64,000 nt of DNA from Phyto melanocephala (GCA_941918925.1 OW799237.1:109400515-109464514); one strand, 5' to 3'; positions 36,655-48,329 are shown, counted from the stretch's first letter. Notes: generated by a model from the sequence alone, not told the origin. Made by a program: numbers and translations.

Positions 36655-36981
36655 ATAAATTAATATATTATTTATATTATTATTATTTTTTTAATTATTT
36701 TTTTTATTTTTTTTTTTGGTTTATATTAATTATATATATTTTAATTATTTTTTTTTAAATCTTTTTTTTAAATTTTTTTTTTTATTTTTGTTTTTACATA
36801 TGTATGTACATACGTTAATTTATAATTTTACAATGGGATGTTTTTATATATGTATGTTTTTTATATGTATGTACGTATTTCATATGGGATGAATGGTGAT
36901 ACAAACTACTGTTATTGCATGACTACACGTTGTGAAGGGTATATAAGATTAGGCACGGCCGAATATAGCGCTCCTACTTGT
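36655..36981 (+). mobile_element. HINE-1 3' half
   Basis: T/A-rich tract, 'acatacgttaatttataattttacaatgggatgtttttatat', TGTGAAGGGTATA, a stem with one change (ATTAGGC/GCCGAAT) and CCTACTTG. The 5' core is absent. Confidence 0.85.
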
Positions 36982-37841
36982 TTTTTATTTCCTTCCGGAA
37001 AATAACTAACCGTTTCACATTTTATGTTTTTTTGATTTTTTTGTTAAAATACATATGTATATTGTTTTTTTTTTAATTTATTAGCCATCAATACCATTTT
37101 AATATGTATATATACAGCTGCGGTCATAATAATAGCACCAACTTTGAAGTTAAAGTTAACCTAATATCTTGTTGAAAGGAAGGGAAACATCTGGAATTCT
37201 GTTTTGTATTTTCCTTCGCGGTCATACAGGGAAACATTGTTGTTGGAAACATTCCAGTTTATATTTTAATTTTATTTAGTACATTATTTATTTTTTTATT
37301 TTTATTCAAACAAAGTCAAATATAAAACATAGAGAACAAAGCACGCCAAAAAGAAATAAAGCAAATGTCAAAAAGCATAGCAAATGTAAACAATCAGAAT
37401 GAAAGCACAAAGCGTGACTCCGAGAACGGGAAACAAATTTAATATTCTCTTCCCCACCCGTCCCTCTCTACCAAACAAAATGTTTCCCTTCCAAATGTTT
37501 CCCTGTCTAAACGGGGACTTACTTATATTGTAGATACAAATAATCAAAAAAGAATAATACAAAAAAAATTGCCAAGAACACAGTAAAAGTTTTTCCCAAA
37601 TTTTGATTTTTTATGACAAAAACATATTCTTTAATCTATATTTTATTACAGCAATTATTAAAAAGAAAATAAATAATTGAGATTAATAAAAAATTGTTCT
37701 TCTGTATAAGAAATCTTCAATCTGATATTTTATATCCATATGGCATTAATGGGTATAAAAGCACTTTAATTCAGCCATATAAAAAAAAACAATAAAAAAC
37801 AACAAATAATTTTTAAACGAAAAAATTATTAACAAAAAACT
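36982..37841. other. Upstream region of the zinc-finger gene
   Basis: At ~37116 there is CAGCTGCGGTCATAATAATA preceded by TA, resembling one terminus of a Tc1-like transposon; no matching second end was found. TATAAAAG at 37754-37761 and TTCAGCC at 37770-37776 could be core-promoter elements, but they are only about 19 bases apart, too close to act together in the usual way. The rest is AT-rich and may contain 5' untranslated sequence. Confidence 0.35.
37754..37761 (+). promoter_or_regulatory. possible TATA box
   Basis: TATAAAAG lies 80 bases upstream of the predicted start codon. In such AT-rich DNA this match is weak evidence on its own. Confidence 0.25.
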
Positions 37842-40800
37842 ATGGATGACGGTGAATTTAATTTGTCAAATACCATTGGTATTGGTTTAAATATTGGCGA
37901 GCAAATGCTATTACCGGTCTCGAATGGCGAAGAAGAAGCACAACTAATGTTACACAACCAACATCAGCAACAGCAACTTCATGAACAACAACAACAGCAA
38001 CTTCATGAACAACAACAACAGCAACTTCATGAACAACAACAACAACAAACTCATTATGAGTCTAATATTAACATAGAAGACCAATCATCAATAAATACCA
38101 ACAACGCTTTAGAAGCAACATCAACAAATGTCACTTGTCTTGAAAATTCTATGGGAAATTTTTATCAACAGGTAAATTGTACAAAAATTCCTACAGATGT
38201 ACAAATGTATTTATATGCATGTATATACAGTACCGTGTAATTTAATAGCATTGCACTACAAAACTTTAAATAAAAGCTATAAAAGTATAAACAAATTTTT
38301 GTTTATGTATATACACGGTAAGGCAAAAGTCACGAAAGTCTGGCCAACAGTTGAAATTTAACTGCAAAATTAATACGTTGCTGATTATTTGAGGGTTTTA
38401 AGACTTGCAACAATTGCACCTTATGGGGGAATAATATTCAATCTTTTTAATGCACCGTAGAGAAGTAGGAGCCATTCCTAGCTGAGCAGTACGTCTTCTG
38501 GTAAATGTTTTACGCTTTACCTCTACACGTTCAATATTTTCAGCAGTGCGAAGTAAATTTGGTCTACCGGTTCGCGGCTTAATCTCTAAAAGTACCATGA
38601 TGGCGATGACGATGAAGTAAGCAATGAATTCTTGCTTTAGATGGCGTAATTCTGACATTAAAATGTCGACGATAAGTTCTTTGCGTTAAAAGAATTGAAT
38701 GCAGGTTTAAATAATAAAATTCTATTATTCTAGTTTTTTATTCAATTGTGAAGCTCTCGATTATTTAGTCTCCAGCTGGCAATTAAAAACAAATTATAAA
38801 AAATACATGAACGAAAAAGTTATTAAATTTTTAAAGCCCATGTTGACTTTTGACCCAGCCTGTAGTTTTTGTCCTGCTGCGGAGTTAAAATATAAGAATA
38901 GGAATCTAGTAACTCAATAAATATTAAGGAAACTATGTAGGTATGACAAGTCGAGAAAAATAGCATCATGTAGGTAGGTAGAACAGGCAGCTGTGTGCAG
39001 CTCTCTTGGGTCCATTGTATTGGTCAATGTTTGATACCTAAATAAAATAGAAAGAGAATCAGGCCAGTTCAGAGTCTCTAGCAGGAATCGAACTTGCAAC
39101 CCCCAGACTAGCACGCTACTAACTCGTCCACCGGGACATCTTTAGCATCAGCTTTTATGGTTCTTAATTTTGAAATAACCTCTGCGTACCGCAAACGGAT
39201 GCCAGCAACTTTTTTAAAGTTTTCAGTACTGAAAATATTAGAAATAACGATGACACTAAATACTCTATGAATATGGGTCGATAAGCAATATCGGTTATTT
39301 TGTTTTCAAATCGATTTGTTACGTTTGAAATGTGCATAATCAAATATCCCAGTAAGTCAGGAAAATATCAAAAAGGCAACGTAATTGTTAATGGATTCAA
39401 CTAGTTGAAACTCTGGGAGTTAAATAGAAGATATTTGCATCCAATACTTATTTCCGATGAAAGAGTGCTGGCTATGAAAGCGTAACTGGAATCGAAAGCA
39501 CAATCCACTCGGTGAGTGTGGAAAAAAACATAAAAATTAGCCCTTTAAAATAATAACCGGCAAGCTGGGAAAAATATAAACAACTATAAATATATTCTAA
39601 ATGCTTTAGGATGTTCTGCCTATGTTTATTTATTTATTTATTGGTAACAAAATAATCAATCGAGCCTATAAGGCCGTATACAATTGATAGACTAGCAACT
39701 AGCCAATGAGATGTAAAAATTTGTCTTACTGGTTTGCGAGATGACCATAACAATTTAACGTTCAAGTACTGCAATAAGTATTCGTGTATCAATGAGATAA
39801 CACGGCTATGTAACGCATAGATCTTAAATAGGTTTTGTATAATCATTCAAACTTTTATACTGCTATTAATTTTTACGGTACTGTATATGAAATTTTAATA
39901 TTTAGCTGACTGATGCTAGACGCACAATTGCAACGAATTCGTTGGTAAAAATTCGCTGTGTAAGTTCGTCGTAGGAAGCACAATAACGACGAAAGAGTAA
40001 CATCTTTTATAATTGATAAAGTTTTTTACTGTTTGTGCAAAGAAAGAACAAAAATAATCACAGAATTTAAATTTTAAATGTCTTAAAATAAAATTTGAAA
40101 TAATTATTAAAGTAAAAACTAACTTTATTTTCTAAAAAAGTTGAAAAGTAAAACCTAATTTAATAAAAATGGTCACCTTGTACCAATTTGTTCGTCGTTC
40201 GCCGGCGTAAGAAATAGAAATAAATCTAATGCAGAGTTCGCCGCGTATAGCGAACTTCGACTGACGCCACAATTGTATGCATTCTCATATTTTTGACAAC
40301 GAATATTCGCGGCGAAAAATTCGTCGTTCGTCGCAATTGTGAGCCTAGCATAATGGTATAAAATTTAAATAACTAATAGTTTTTTAACGCTTTTCCGTTA
40401 ACGTTCTTTCAAACATTTGCCAATGAATTGTCGTAAGGAATGTTTAATGGCAGTATTAATTAAATAAAGTGTGATTTTTTTGATTTCTCGGTGTTGAAAC
40501 AGATTCCTGACATGCTAAAAATACTGAGTAAGATTTGACATTTCACCATGAATAGACTACTAAACGGCCGAGACCTGCAAAACATTGAATTTTTTTCATG
40601 ATGTCACACATTTGGTATTTTCACAACAAGTCCAAAATGTCGCATTGTTATAACGACTTAATTCCTATTAATTTGAAATTAATTAAAAATTTTATACTTA
40701 TTGTTAATTGTAGCTTATATTGTTAATCGAGCTTTAAACATTCATCAGTTTTGCTTCAGGTGGCTTCTAGAGTGTTATAAGAGAAAATGCTTATGAAAGA

Positions 40801-43772
40801 TGGAATTTGAACTCTTTGAAAATATATTGTTGAACGCCTACTGTTTTTTTCTTTAGAATATTTTTTGATCTATAAAATGTCCGTTTTAAGCGGCTCTAAA
40901 TAGTTTCCAGAAGTGCCTTCAATCAAGTACTGCAATAACGTATTTGACTTTTTTTTGTTAATCTTAATTGTTTTATCTCGAAAGTCAGGATCCACTATCC
41001 ATCTTATTCCATCTTGTTCGGGCTTACATTGAGCCCTCGCTCCCTTCCAAATATTCCAATATATTCAGAGCTAAAAGGTCTGGATTTCTCCCTGATCTAT
41101 AGCTTTGTTTTAATTCTAGAGTTGATTGATAGAGGTACATAAGCAAAAAACCAGCGTATCTTTCATCGTTTTAGGTTCCATAAGTGGAGCTGTTTATTTG
41201 TATATAAATTCGAAAACTCTTCTGAACACGTAAACTTAAGTTGGGTTTACTAACCCTTCTGCCGTATTACAATTAAAGCATGAGATTTATTAATAGAAGC
41301 ATAACGGCAAAGTTATGCGACGCCACACAATTAACCACATTATTAAAGGAAAATAAAAAGGGGACGATTCATGGTGCAAGAAAACCAGCCAAACTCGTCC
41401 CTACAACAAAAGCATTAGCGCATTTCCCACAATGTTTTTAGTTTTATATCAAATGTCATCTACCTAAATGCAAACAAAAACAAATTTTGACAATTCGGCC
41501 CTAACAGCTGATAATCAGCTGTGCTAATAAGTCTACTTGGTGTTCTTATACCATGGGGACAGTCTTGCAACGCAAATTTGCTTTTCCTTTAAATTTTTCT
41601 GTCTCTTCTGTATTTCAAGTTGTTCAAAATTGTCAATGGCATCCTTGTTGCTTAAATTTTGAACAACAATAAACAAAATAATTCCACTAGAATACAGAAC
41701 GAATATATTAATCGGTGAAACAGAAATTTGTTAAACTAAACATTTTTACGCTCATGTGCCGGCAATCACATTTTGCTTAATACTGGCGAGTGGTGAAATA
41801 ATTTCTCTAATAAACATGCGATGACTTTTAGCATTGGCAGGTGTTCGAAATTCACTTAAATCGAAAAGTTTTCGCTGTATATGAAGGCATATTTATTCAT
41901 CAGATAGTCTTGATTCGTCAGCTGAATATTTTCTTCTTGACTTATTTTAAACATCAGCTGTCAAAGCCCATAAATAAAAAATAAATTTATCTCTTCTCTC
42001 AATTAAATGTCAAACTATATATTATAAAAATATACCAAAAAATTTCTCTCCGAACTGCAATTACCTGATGAATAAATTTGCCTTGACTGTATATTTACTT
42101 TTTATTTAACAAAAAATAATTCAAAATCTTTAACTATTTATAGAGCACAGTTCTAGAGGATTTAAATGCTAAATATGAGCAAACTACAAAAATCCCGCAA
42201 TGTACACCAGAGGTGGTGAACACAGCACTAAACATACCAGAAGATATTTCTGAAAAACCAATTGTAGAAGAACTCGGAAGCATTGCAACAAAAAGTAAGG
42301 ACTACGAAAACTTAGACAAGGAAAAGTTTGTAGATGCAGAGGAGAAAATAGAAGATAAAGAAAATGTAGATGATGAGGAAAATGTAGAAGATGCCGAAGA
42401 TACTGAAGAAGTAGAGGCAGAAGATGTCGAAGGCGAGGAAATGGATGACATTGAAGAGGTAGAGGAGGTAGAAGAGAACGATGATGAGGCGGAAGAGGAA
42501 ATTATACCCGATGAAGTTATAGTGCCAGAAAATTCCCAAGATGTAAAATCTGCTAAAGTTGAGACCGATAAAGAAATCAAAGACAAGAAAGAAAAGCAAA
42601 ATGATGACGAGGAAGCCAACGATAATGAGGATTCACAAAATAAAGAAGACGACGACGAGGAAGATGAGGTGGAAGAGCCTGCTAGTTATGCCCGTGCAGC
42701 CAGAAGGAAAGAAGAGGAGGAGGTAGATGAAAATCAATGCCGTGTATGTTGCTCGAAGGAAGATTTAGTTAGTATCTTCAAAAAGCTAGAGGGACGCACT
42801 GTGGCCGAACTGTTGATGTCTTTATGTCCGTCAGTGTCAATAGTCATTAAGGATTTTCTACCACAATATATTTGCAATGTGTGCTGCGACAATGTGGCCA
42901 TTGCCATTAAACTCAAAACGCAGTGTGAAACTACCGAGAAAGAACTAAGAAAAAAATTGTCACGACACAAGAATAAAATAAGACGACCAGCTGGTTATGT
43001 GGTTATAGATGCACCCCTTGACTCCGATCCGCCTACCGATGATGAGCCGGCCAACGATGAGGAATTCAAAGTTTCCGATATAACGAGTGCCACACCCAGT
43101 GAAGATTCTGACACCTCTGATTTCAGCGATGATAAGAAAAAGAAAACACGAGGCCGCAAACGACGCAAATCGGCCGTGGTAACACCCACCGAGGGTAGGA
43201 AATCAAAAAATAAAAACAAATCTGATGATCAGTCATCCGACGAGAACGTGAACGATGGCGATCCTATTAAGCAAAAGCGCAAACGTTCTAGCAACTCATC
43301 GCCGGAAAACTTTGCCTGCGATGAGTGCGAACAAACCTTTTCGCGCAAACAATCTCTGGTCTTGCACAAGCGTCAGCATATTTATGATCGCGGCGAACCC
43401 ATTACATGTGAAGTGTGTGGCAAAAAATTCAAAATCAAAGGAGCCTACCGCACACATTTGGAAAAACACCACGAAGAAAGGCGTGCTAATAAATGTTCCC
43501 AGTGTCCACGACGTTTTAGTAGCAGTTCGAATCTTAAACGCCACATAGCCGAGGAACACAGGCAGAAGATTATACTACCTTCTTGCTCAAAGTGCAATCG
43601 AACATTTTCCTCTGTTGGCCGTTTACAGCGTCACAAACAGAACGGTTGTCCCGTAGCAGAAGCTAGCAAAGCTAAGAAAACCGAAACACATTCATTTGCT
43701 GTAGGCACAGATCTATTTAAGACTGTGGCCCCCCTGCAATCCACCTATTGGAGTGATAGCTTTTCGGATTAG
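37842..43772 (+). CDS. ZAD and C2H2 zinc-finger protein, two coding exons
   Basis: Predicted nuclear DNA-binding protein, 652 residues, from join(37842..38171, 42144..43772). Exon 1 ends CAG|GTAAAT and exon 2 follows TTTATAG|AGC; both junctions are phase 0, so the frame runs through. Residues ~44-70 are three LHEQQQQQ-type repeats. Residues ~165-305 are strongly acidic. A ZAD follows at ~307-385 with CRVC (309, 312) and CNVC (354, 357). A basic stretch KKKKTRGRKRRKS near 441 may be a nuclear localisation signal. Four zinc fingers begin at Cys 502, 532, 561 and 591; the last ends in Cys (C2HC). ZAD domains mediate dimerisation in the large insect ZAD zinc-finger family, which includes many transcription or chromatin factors. 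I cannot name the orthologue. The start is the first ATG of the frame (aaaactATGG). It is the only evident host gene here. Confidence 0.88.
37971..38048 (+). repeat. 24-bp coding minisatellite (LHEQQQQQ), three units
   Basis: Three tandem copies of the unit CAACTTCATGAACAACAACA plus ACAG within exon 1, nearly identical at the DNA level and CAA/CAG-rich. Unit number is likely to vary between individuals. Confidence 0.85.
38325..38658 (-). pseudogene. Tc1/mariner transposase remnant 3 (HTH and linker)
   Basis: The minus strand from 38658 reads MSELRHLKQEFIAYFIV, then RTGRPNLLRTAENIERVEVK and RRRTAQLGMAPTSLRCI, the second helix-turn-helix of mariner-type transposases (compare GRPRxxRTxENIxxV and RRRSQQLGIS). 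After a frameshift it continues ILFPHKVQLLQVLKPSNNQ and RINFA, the 'HPYKIQLxQEL' linker. The catalytic domain is absent. It lies antisense inside the zinc-finger gene's intron, so it does not disturb the coding sequence. Confidence 0.75.
38969..39142 (-). mobile_element. tRNA-derived SINE, copy 1
   Basis: On the minus strand the head reads GTCCCGGTGGACGAGTTAGT then AGCGTG and GTTGCAAGTTCGATTCCTGC. TGGACGAGTTAG fits the Pol III A box and GTTCGATTCC the B box, with tRNA-like spacing. The tail ends in (CTAC)n-like repeats. TAGCATCA flanks both sides (38961-38968 and 39143-39150) as a target duplication. Confidence 0.85.
39913..40351. mobile_element. MITE-H with ~30-bp TIRs and clustered subterminal motifs
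   Basis: Left end ATGCTAGACGCACAATTGCA, right end the inverse of ATGCTAGGCTCACAATTGCG. The 439-bp interior repeats TTCGTCG, TTCGCCG and related words on both strands near each end, as expected for multiple transposase-binding sites. No clear target duplication was found. It is non-coding and lies in the zinc-finger gene's intron. Confidence 0.75.
41883..42086 (+). mobile_element. MITE-C, copy B, intact, next to the exon 2 acceptor
   Basis: Inverted ends AAGGCATATTTATTCATCAG and CTGATGAATAAATTTGCCTT. The 8-bp words CTGTATAT at 41875-41882 and 42087-42094 look like the target duplication. The 204-bp element ends 57 bases before the AG of the zinc-finger gene's exon 2, so the remaining branch-point region is short. 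Confidence 0.8.
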
Positions 43773-43855
43773 GCGCACTTTCAAAAGAAATCAAACGAAC
43801 TAAATCTATAATATTTGTGTTTTACAAATCAAACGATCATCATTTTATAAAAACA

Positions 43856-43875
43856 AATAAAAAAAACTAAATAAA
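43856..43875 (+). terminator. polyadenylation signals of the zinc-finger gene
   Basis: Two AATAAA hexamers (43856-43861 and 43870-43875), about 85-100 bases after the stop codon, predict a very short 3' untranslated region. Further AATAAA words at ~43929 could also serve. Confidence 0.5.
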
Positions 43876-44639
43876 ATTTAAGTTTACAGCATTGGCTTTA
43901 GAAAGCTTCTCCAAAAAAAACAAAAAGAATAAAGCAAATAAATTTAAAATTTTTGAATGCAAAAATTGTTTTCAATTATTTTTGATGGTGGTATTTTCAG
44001 AAAAATAAAAAAGATTAATAGGCAAACCTAAACAGGAGCGGCAAGCAAGCAGAAGTGACAAACTTAAACTAGAGCCTTAATGTTGTGTAATCAACAGTAG
44101 TGTTCAGATATGTAGTTTTTTAAATCTCACCAAATAGAAATAAAAAATAAATAAAATCGCTAGATTGACCTCAAAATAGCTTAATTTCAAAACGTTGCCC
44201 CCGCGGTAATTCGGTTGGCTTCAAACAAATTGTATGGACATGCGAATTTTTAACTGTTAACAAGAAGCCTTTTGCTCTTGTGTTGATTTGCTTTATTCGG
44301 CTATATCGCATATCTAATAATAATTAATTATCAAAAAGTTATTTAAAAAATGGATTAAAGTTTTTTCGACACATAAACATCTTATTAAAAATGTTTCTGT
44401 GCAAAAATAATTTATTTTTTGTTTAATAGAAATCATTTGTGTAAATCAGTGCAATTTTCTAAACTTAAGTTATTTAATGCAAAATTTATAAATAAAAATG
44501 ATTAAAATTTTTTTGCCAGCATTTTTTGTGGATCTTAAAAAACACCCTAAACACGCTTATGCCGTTTTAATGTTTCGCATATTTTCTTTCAAGGGTTTTT
44601 TAAGTCTGGAACGGTAAAATTTGGCAAATCATTATAATG
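43876..44639. other. No gene seen
   Basis: AT-rich downstream region with nothing recognised. Confidence 0.45.
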
Positions 44640-45005
44640 AGAAATAAGGCGACCTAGAAATGCAGCCTAAAAATTGCGGTTGTGAATCGTTCTTTATGCA
44701 ACAGCGTGTATAAAACATCCTGTTGGAAACAGCCCCATTTCTTGCAATAAAGAAAAAGTATAAAGATGTTGCTCATAACTCTGTAGCCGGCCATTATGCC
44801 ATTCCGTGGCATAATAAAAATAATTTAGCTCCAGTGTACACACAGCACACAGTTCAGTAAATTTGAGCTGATTGATGGCTTTTCGTTGCTAATGCGCTTT
44901 TGTTTGGTCCTCCAGAAAATTTAGTTTTATTTATTAACGTAACCACCACAATAAAAATGAGTTTCATCGCTCATTCTAGATGAAAAGTTTTTTTCTTCCA
45001 GGATG
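44640..45005 (-). pseudogene. Tc1/mariner transposase remnant 4
   Basis: Minus-strand fragments SSRMSDETHFYCGGYVNK (about 44950-45000) and WGCFQQDVLYTLLHKE (about 44690-44740) match the first (SDEAHF..GYVNK) and second (FQQDGATxHTA) catalytic blocks. Between them the sequence is eroded and out of frame. The third block is not visible. Confidence 0.6.
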
Positions 45006-45118
45006 ACTAAGAGTTGAGAGTTTGGCGGCTAAACAATGATCAGCTGTCAGCTCTTTGTTAGCGAGCATATTTTAAGTTCAAAATCATAAAAATGGAAACA
45101 GCTTTATAAGAGGATTAT

Positions 45119-45640
45119 ACAGGGTGTCTCAGTAAGAATGCACTTTTTTTTGGATTGTAAAGAAGACATGTTCCCATTAAGATGGAATAAAATATTCATC
45201 AAAATGGCAACCACGACTCTGATGACAGCCCATTACTCCTTTCATGAAATTTTTCTTTTTTTCGGATTTAAGCTCAGAAATTGTTTTTGCCTTATTCGCA
45301 TAAGCCCGAGATTTTATAGAACCTCAAAGAAAAAATCGCAAGACGTTAAATGGCATGATCTTGGCGGCCAGGTAACATCAGGATTTTTTAGATAATTGGT
45401 TCTGGAAATCATTGCTGCAATAAATGGATGGTTTCATGAGCGGTGTGGTAGATGGCGCCACCTTGCTAAAACTACATATCGTCCAGATTTATACTGTCCA
45501 GTTGAGGCCACAAAAACTCCATTATCATGTTCCTGTGACGAATGCTGTTCACAGTTACTGCAATTTTAGCCTCATTTTGTAAAAAAGTAAATCCCAATTA
45601 CGTCACATGACCAAAATCCGCGGCAGTTGCTCTTTGTGAG
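45119..45640 (-). pseudogene. Tc1/mariner transposase remnant 5 with one terminus
   Basis: On the minus strand: VTVNSIRHRNMIMEFLWPQL, then M*FQQGGAIYHTAHETIH (Trp to stop, catalytic Asp to Gly), then NPDVTWPPRSCHLTSCDFF and a degraded C-terminus. This covers the second to third catalytic blocks. The end at ~45119 (ACAGGGTGTCTCAG, preceded by TA) looks like the 3' terminus of the element. It is distinct from remnant 4, which has overlapping content. Confidence 0.75.
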
Positions 45641-47007
45641 TGCATTGTAACAAAAACAAAACACATGTAAAACTCCAACGCTTGACGCTCAACGCTCTTG
45701 CTTAGGTATGAGGGTAAGAGTTGAAGTGTATTTTTTGTTCTATTTACTTAAATGAAACTTGGATTTGACGTTATTGAAAAAATTATTTTATGACTTTTGC
45801 TTAAACGTGTAGAACATCAATTTATTTGATAATAGAAATGTTTGCTGGGCGGAATGAAAAGCCGTTTGCATTATTAACCGCAGAGGAAAACAATTCCATC
45901 ATTTAAATGCGAACAGCTGCATATTTTAACAAATAAAACATCATTTACAATTTTGAACGAATAAAACGTGATATTCAGTTTTTATTTCATCTTAATACTT
46001 TACTTTTTCTTACTCTTCTACCTCTTTCAGTTTGCTGCTTAGTATTTAACCTTTGTTGGGGAAGTAGATAAGAGAATTTCGAACAAGTAGTTTTAAAGAT
46101 TAAAAAAAAAAACGAACAAAAATATTTAATATAATAAATATTTTGAAAGAAAATTTAATTATATTTATTTAGATAAAAGCAATGTTATAATAGAGAAATT
46201 TAAAGCTATTTTTGAAAAAAAAAACTATAATTAGTGGAGTTTCGTAATAAAATCTTTTTATGCATGTATTTCCCCCCACAATGTTCTTACTAAAAGGATT
46301 CATTTTTTTGTACCTGCTAGGATGATAGATTATTCGTTTTTTTTTTCAAAAAACCGATTTAAGAACAGTTAAAAAAGTTAAAAAAAAAATCGAAAAGTGA
46401 TTTTGTTAATTTTGTTTAATTAAAAAAAAAATTAAACAATTTACCATTAACCATTTTTTTCATTAAACTTAATTCTTTAATGGACAATAAAAACGATATC
46501 TAACAATTAACTTTTAACAGTTGATTAGCTTTAATACACAGTAACTGACATAAAAAGATTTGACTAATTTGCTTTTTAGTCCAATGCTGCTCATTACAAG
46601 TTTTATCTCTTAAAGAGCTGCACAAGCATCAGAAAAATGGCTTACAATCAATCTTATTAAATTTAAAATAGTGTGTGGCATTATAAAATGCATAATTGCT
46701 TTACGATAAAATTATTGAAATAATACAACCAAAATGATATAGAACAGCGTTGAAATAAAATAAAGCTGAATCAGAACAAAGATGAAATAGAACATTCAAA
46801 GCATGTTTGTATGTTTTTTCTGTAGTAGACCTAGACGAAAGACAAACTTACAAAGAGACTTTAACTTTTAATATTTTGAAAAAAAGGTAACATCACATGT
46901 ATTAAAAAAAATCGCTTTTAAGAAGTTGTTTTCTCTTTAAACTGCCGTAAATGTAATTATTTAGCAACACTGCTGTTTAATATTTTTTACTTTTTTTGTA
47001 TGTATGT
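45641..47007. other. No gene seen
   Basis: AT-rich DNA with A and T runs; no reading frame or repeat family was recognised. Confidence 0.45.
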
Positions 47008-47015
47008 GTTCTAAT

Positions 47016-47650
47016 CAGAGTACGAAAACAAACAAAAGGAAACGTTTCCAATAGTTTTGTTTCGATCATTTTAGAGAGGGAAAACAAAACGAAACAAAAC
47101 CCAGGATAACGGTACATGCATTTTGTTTTGTATTGTTTTGTACTATGAGTGCAAACAAAACCAGAATCGAAAAGTACTCAACTTCAATATGTAACATGCA
47201 AAACAATACAGTACAATACTTTCTGCAAACGTTTCAAAACGTTTGCTGATTGATTTGCTCTTTACATGAAAAAATCTACATGTTTATTGCTGCTTGTTGT
47301 TGGGAATTTTTTAACATTTTACCTGCCTACTTTAATTTTATGATCCTAATAACGATATGAAGTCACTGACTATAGTTTGCGAATTGGTAATGGTGCATTG
47401 TTATTATGATTGTTATAATCTTTTTGTTCTGCAAACGTTTGCAAACGTTTCATTCTTGTTTCGTACTCAAACGAAACATACCGTCAAAGCAATGCCTAAG
47501 TACAAAACCCGAATTGTTTTGTTTATGCTCTTTTGCATTGAAAAGTTTGTGGTTTTGTTTTGCTCGCAAACAAAACGATTCATGAAAATTGAAAAGTTTC
47601 TGACTTAGATGATTTGTACTGTGTTTCGTTTCGTTTGTTTTCGTTCACTG
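47016..47650. mobile_element. Non-autonomous hAT-like element, 635 bp
   Basis: Perfect 8-bp target duplication GTTCTAAT (47008-47015 and 47651-47658). Inverted ends CAGAGTACGAAAACAAAC and GTTTGTTTTCGTTCACTG. The CAG start and 8-bp duplication fit the hAT superfamily. The interior is packed with GTTTTG/CAAAAC words and GCAAACGTTTGCAAACGTTT-type palindromes, probably subterminal binding motifs. An 83-codon frame at 47357-47608 follows these repeats and has no transposase similarity. Confidence 0.85.
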
Positions 47651-47986
47651 GTTCTAATATACTCGATATTTTTACTATGATTTGCCTGACACCTTATGTT
47701 TTGATATTCTATTTTGTTTAGAATTCTTTGTAATTCTCAAAGCTTCATAGCTGTAGAGAAAAACTTCTCATTTGATTTATTTATTTATTAATTCATTTTA
47801 ATAATGTTTTGTTATTTATGTTTACACTGAAATATAATGATTGGAAGTAGTGTGAAATAGAAGTTATAACTTTTGGAACATATTCACTCAGCTCTTTAGT
47901 ATTTATACACAAAAGGTATTTTCCATTATATATGTTTATGTTGAATCGACGAGAATCAACAACATAAATTTTCTTATTAAGCAAAT

Positions 47987-48122
47987 GGTCTTGAATCGTC
48001 TGCTAATTTTTTCTTCACATGTTTTGAACTTTAGCTGATAAAGTCTATAGATAAAAAGTAATTCTAGCTCTTCTCCTCTTTGTTTCAAATGTCAAACTTC
48101 ATACATAAAGCAAAACTTTAAC
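47987..48122 (+). mobile_element. MITE-C, copy C, truncated
   Basis: Matches copy B from 'gtcttgaatcgtctgctaattttttcttc' through 'tcaaatgtcaaacttcatac'. Both terminal inverted repeats are missing. Confidence 0.65.
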
Positions 48123-48133
48123 TAAAACTAATG

Positions 48134-48269
48134 GGTAGGTATGTAGGTAGAACAGGCAGCTGTTGTGCAGTTCAGAACAGAAGAAGACAAGTCCAGAGTC
48201 TCTGGCGGGAGTCGAACCCGCAATCCCCAAACTAGCAGACCAGCACACTACTGACTAGTCCACCGGAGC
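48134..48269 (-). mobile_element. tRNA-derived SINE, copy 2
   Basis: The minus-strand head GCTCCGGTGGACTAGTCAGT then GGGTTCGACTCC matches copy 1, with A-box- and B-box-like segments. It shares the GTAGGTAGAACAGGCAGCTG tail segment but lacks ~40 bases of the body. AAACTAATG flanks both sides (48125-48133 and 48270-48278). Confidence 0.85.
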
Positions 48270-48329
48270 AAACTAATGAGTAAATAACTTAAAAATTAGG
48301 TTTCAGAATAGATGGCGTATCTTTTGAAC

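Larger units (their letters stand above)
38172..42143 (+). other. Intron of the zinc-finger gene (3972 bp)
   Basis: Bounded by GTAAATTG and CTATTTATAG. It contains, in order, a mariner remnant, a SINE, MITE-H and MITE-C copy B; the rest (including 40352-41882) shows no gene. Skipping it restores one open frame across 652 codons, which supports the junctions. A further exon within it cannot be excluded. Confidence 0.75.

Noticed and set aside
37754..37776. TATA box plus initiator as a confident promoter
   Set aside because: The two motifs are about 19 bases apart instead of the usual ~30, and such words are common in this sequence.
38969..39142. Functional tRNA gene
   Set aside because: A- and B-box-like segments are present, but the acceptor stem does not pair convincingly, and the sequence continues into a repeated tail with target duplications, so it is a SINE.
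42302..42619. 105-codon minus-strand Ser-rich frame
   Set aside because: It is the antisense shadow of the acidic GAA/GAT-rich part of the zinc-finger gene.
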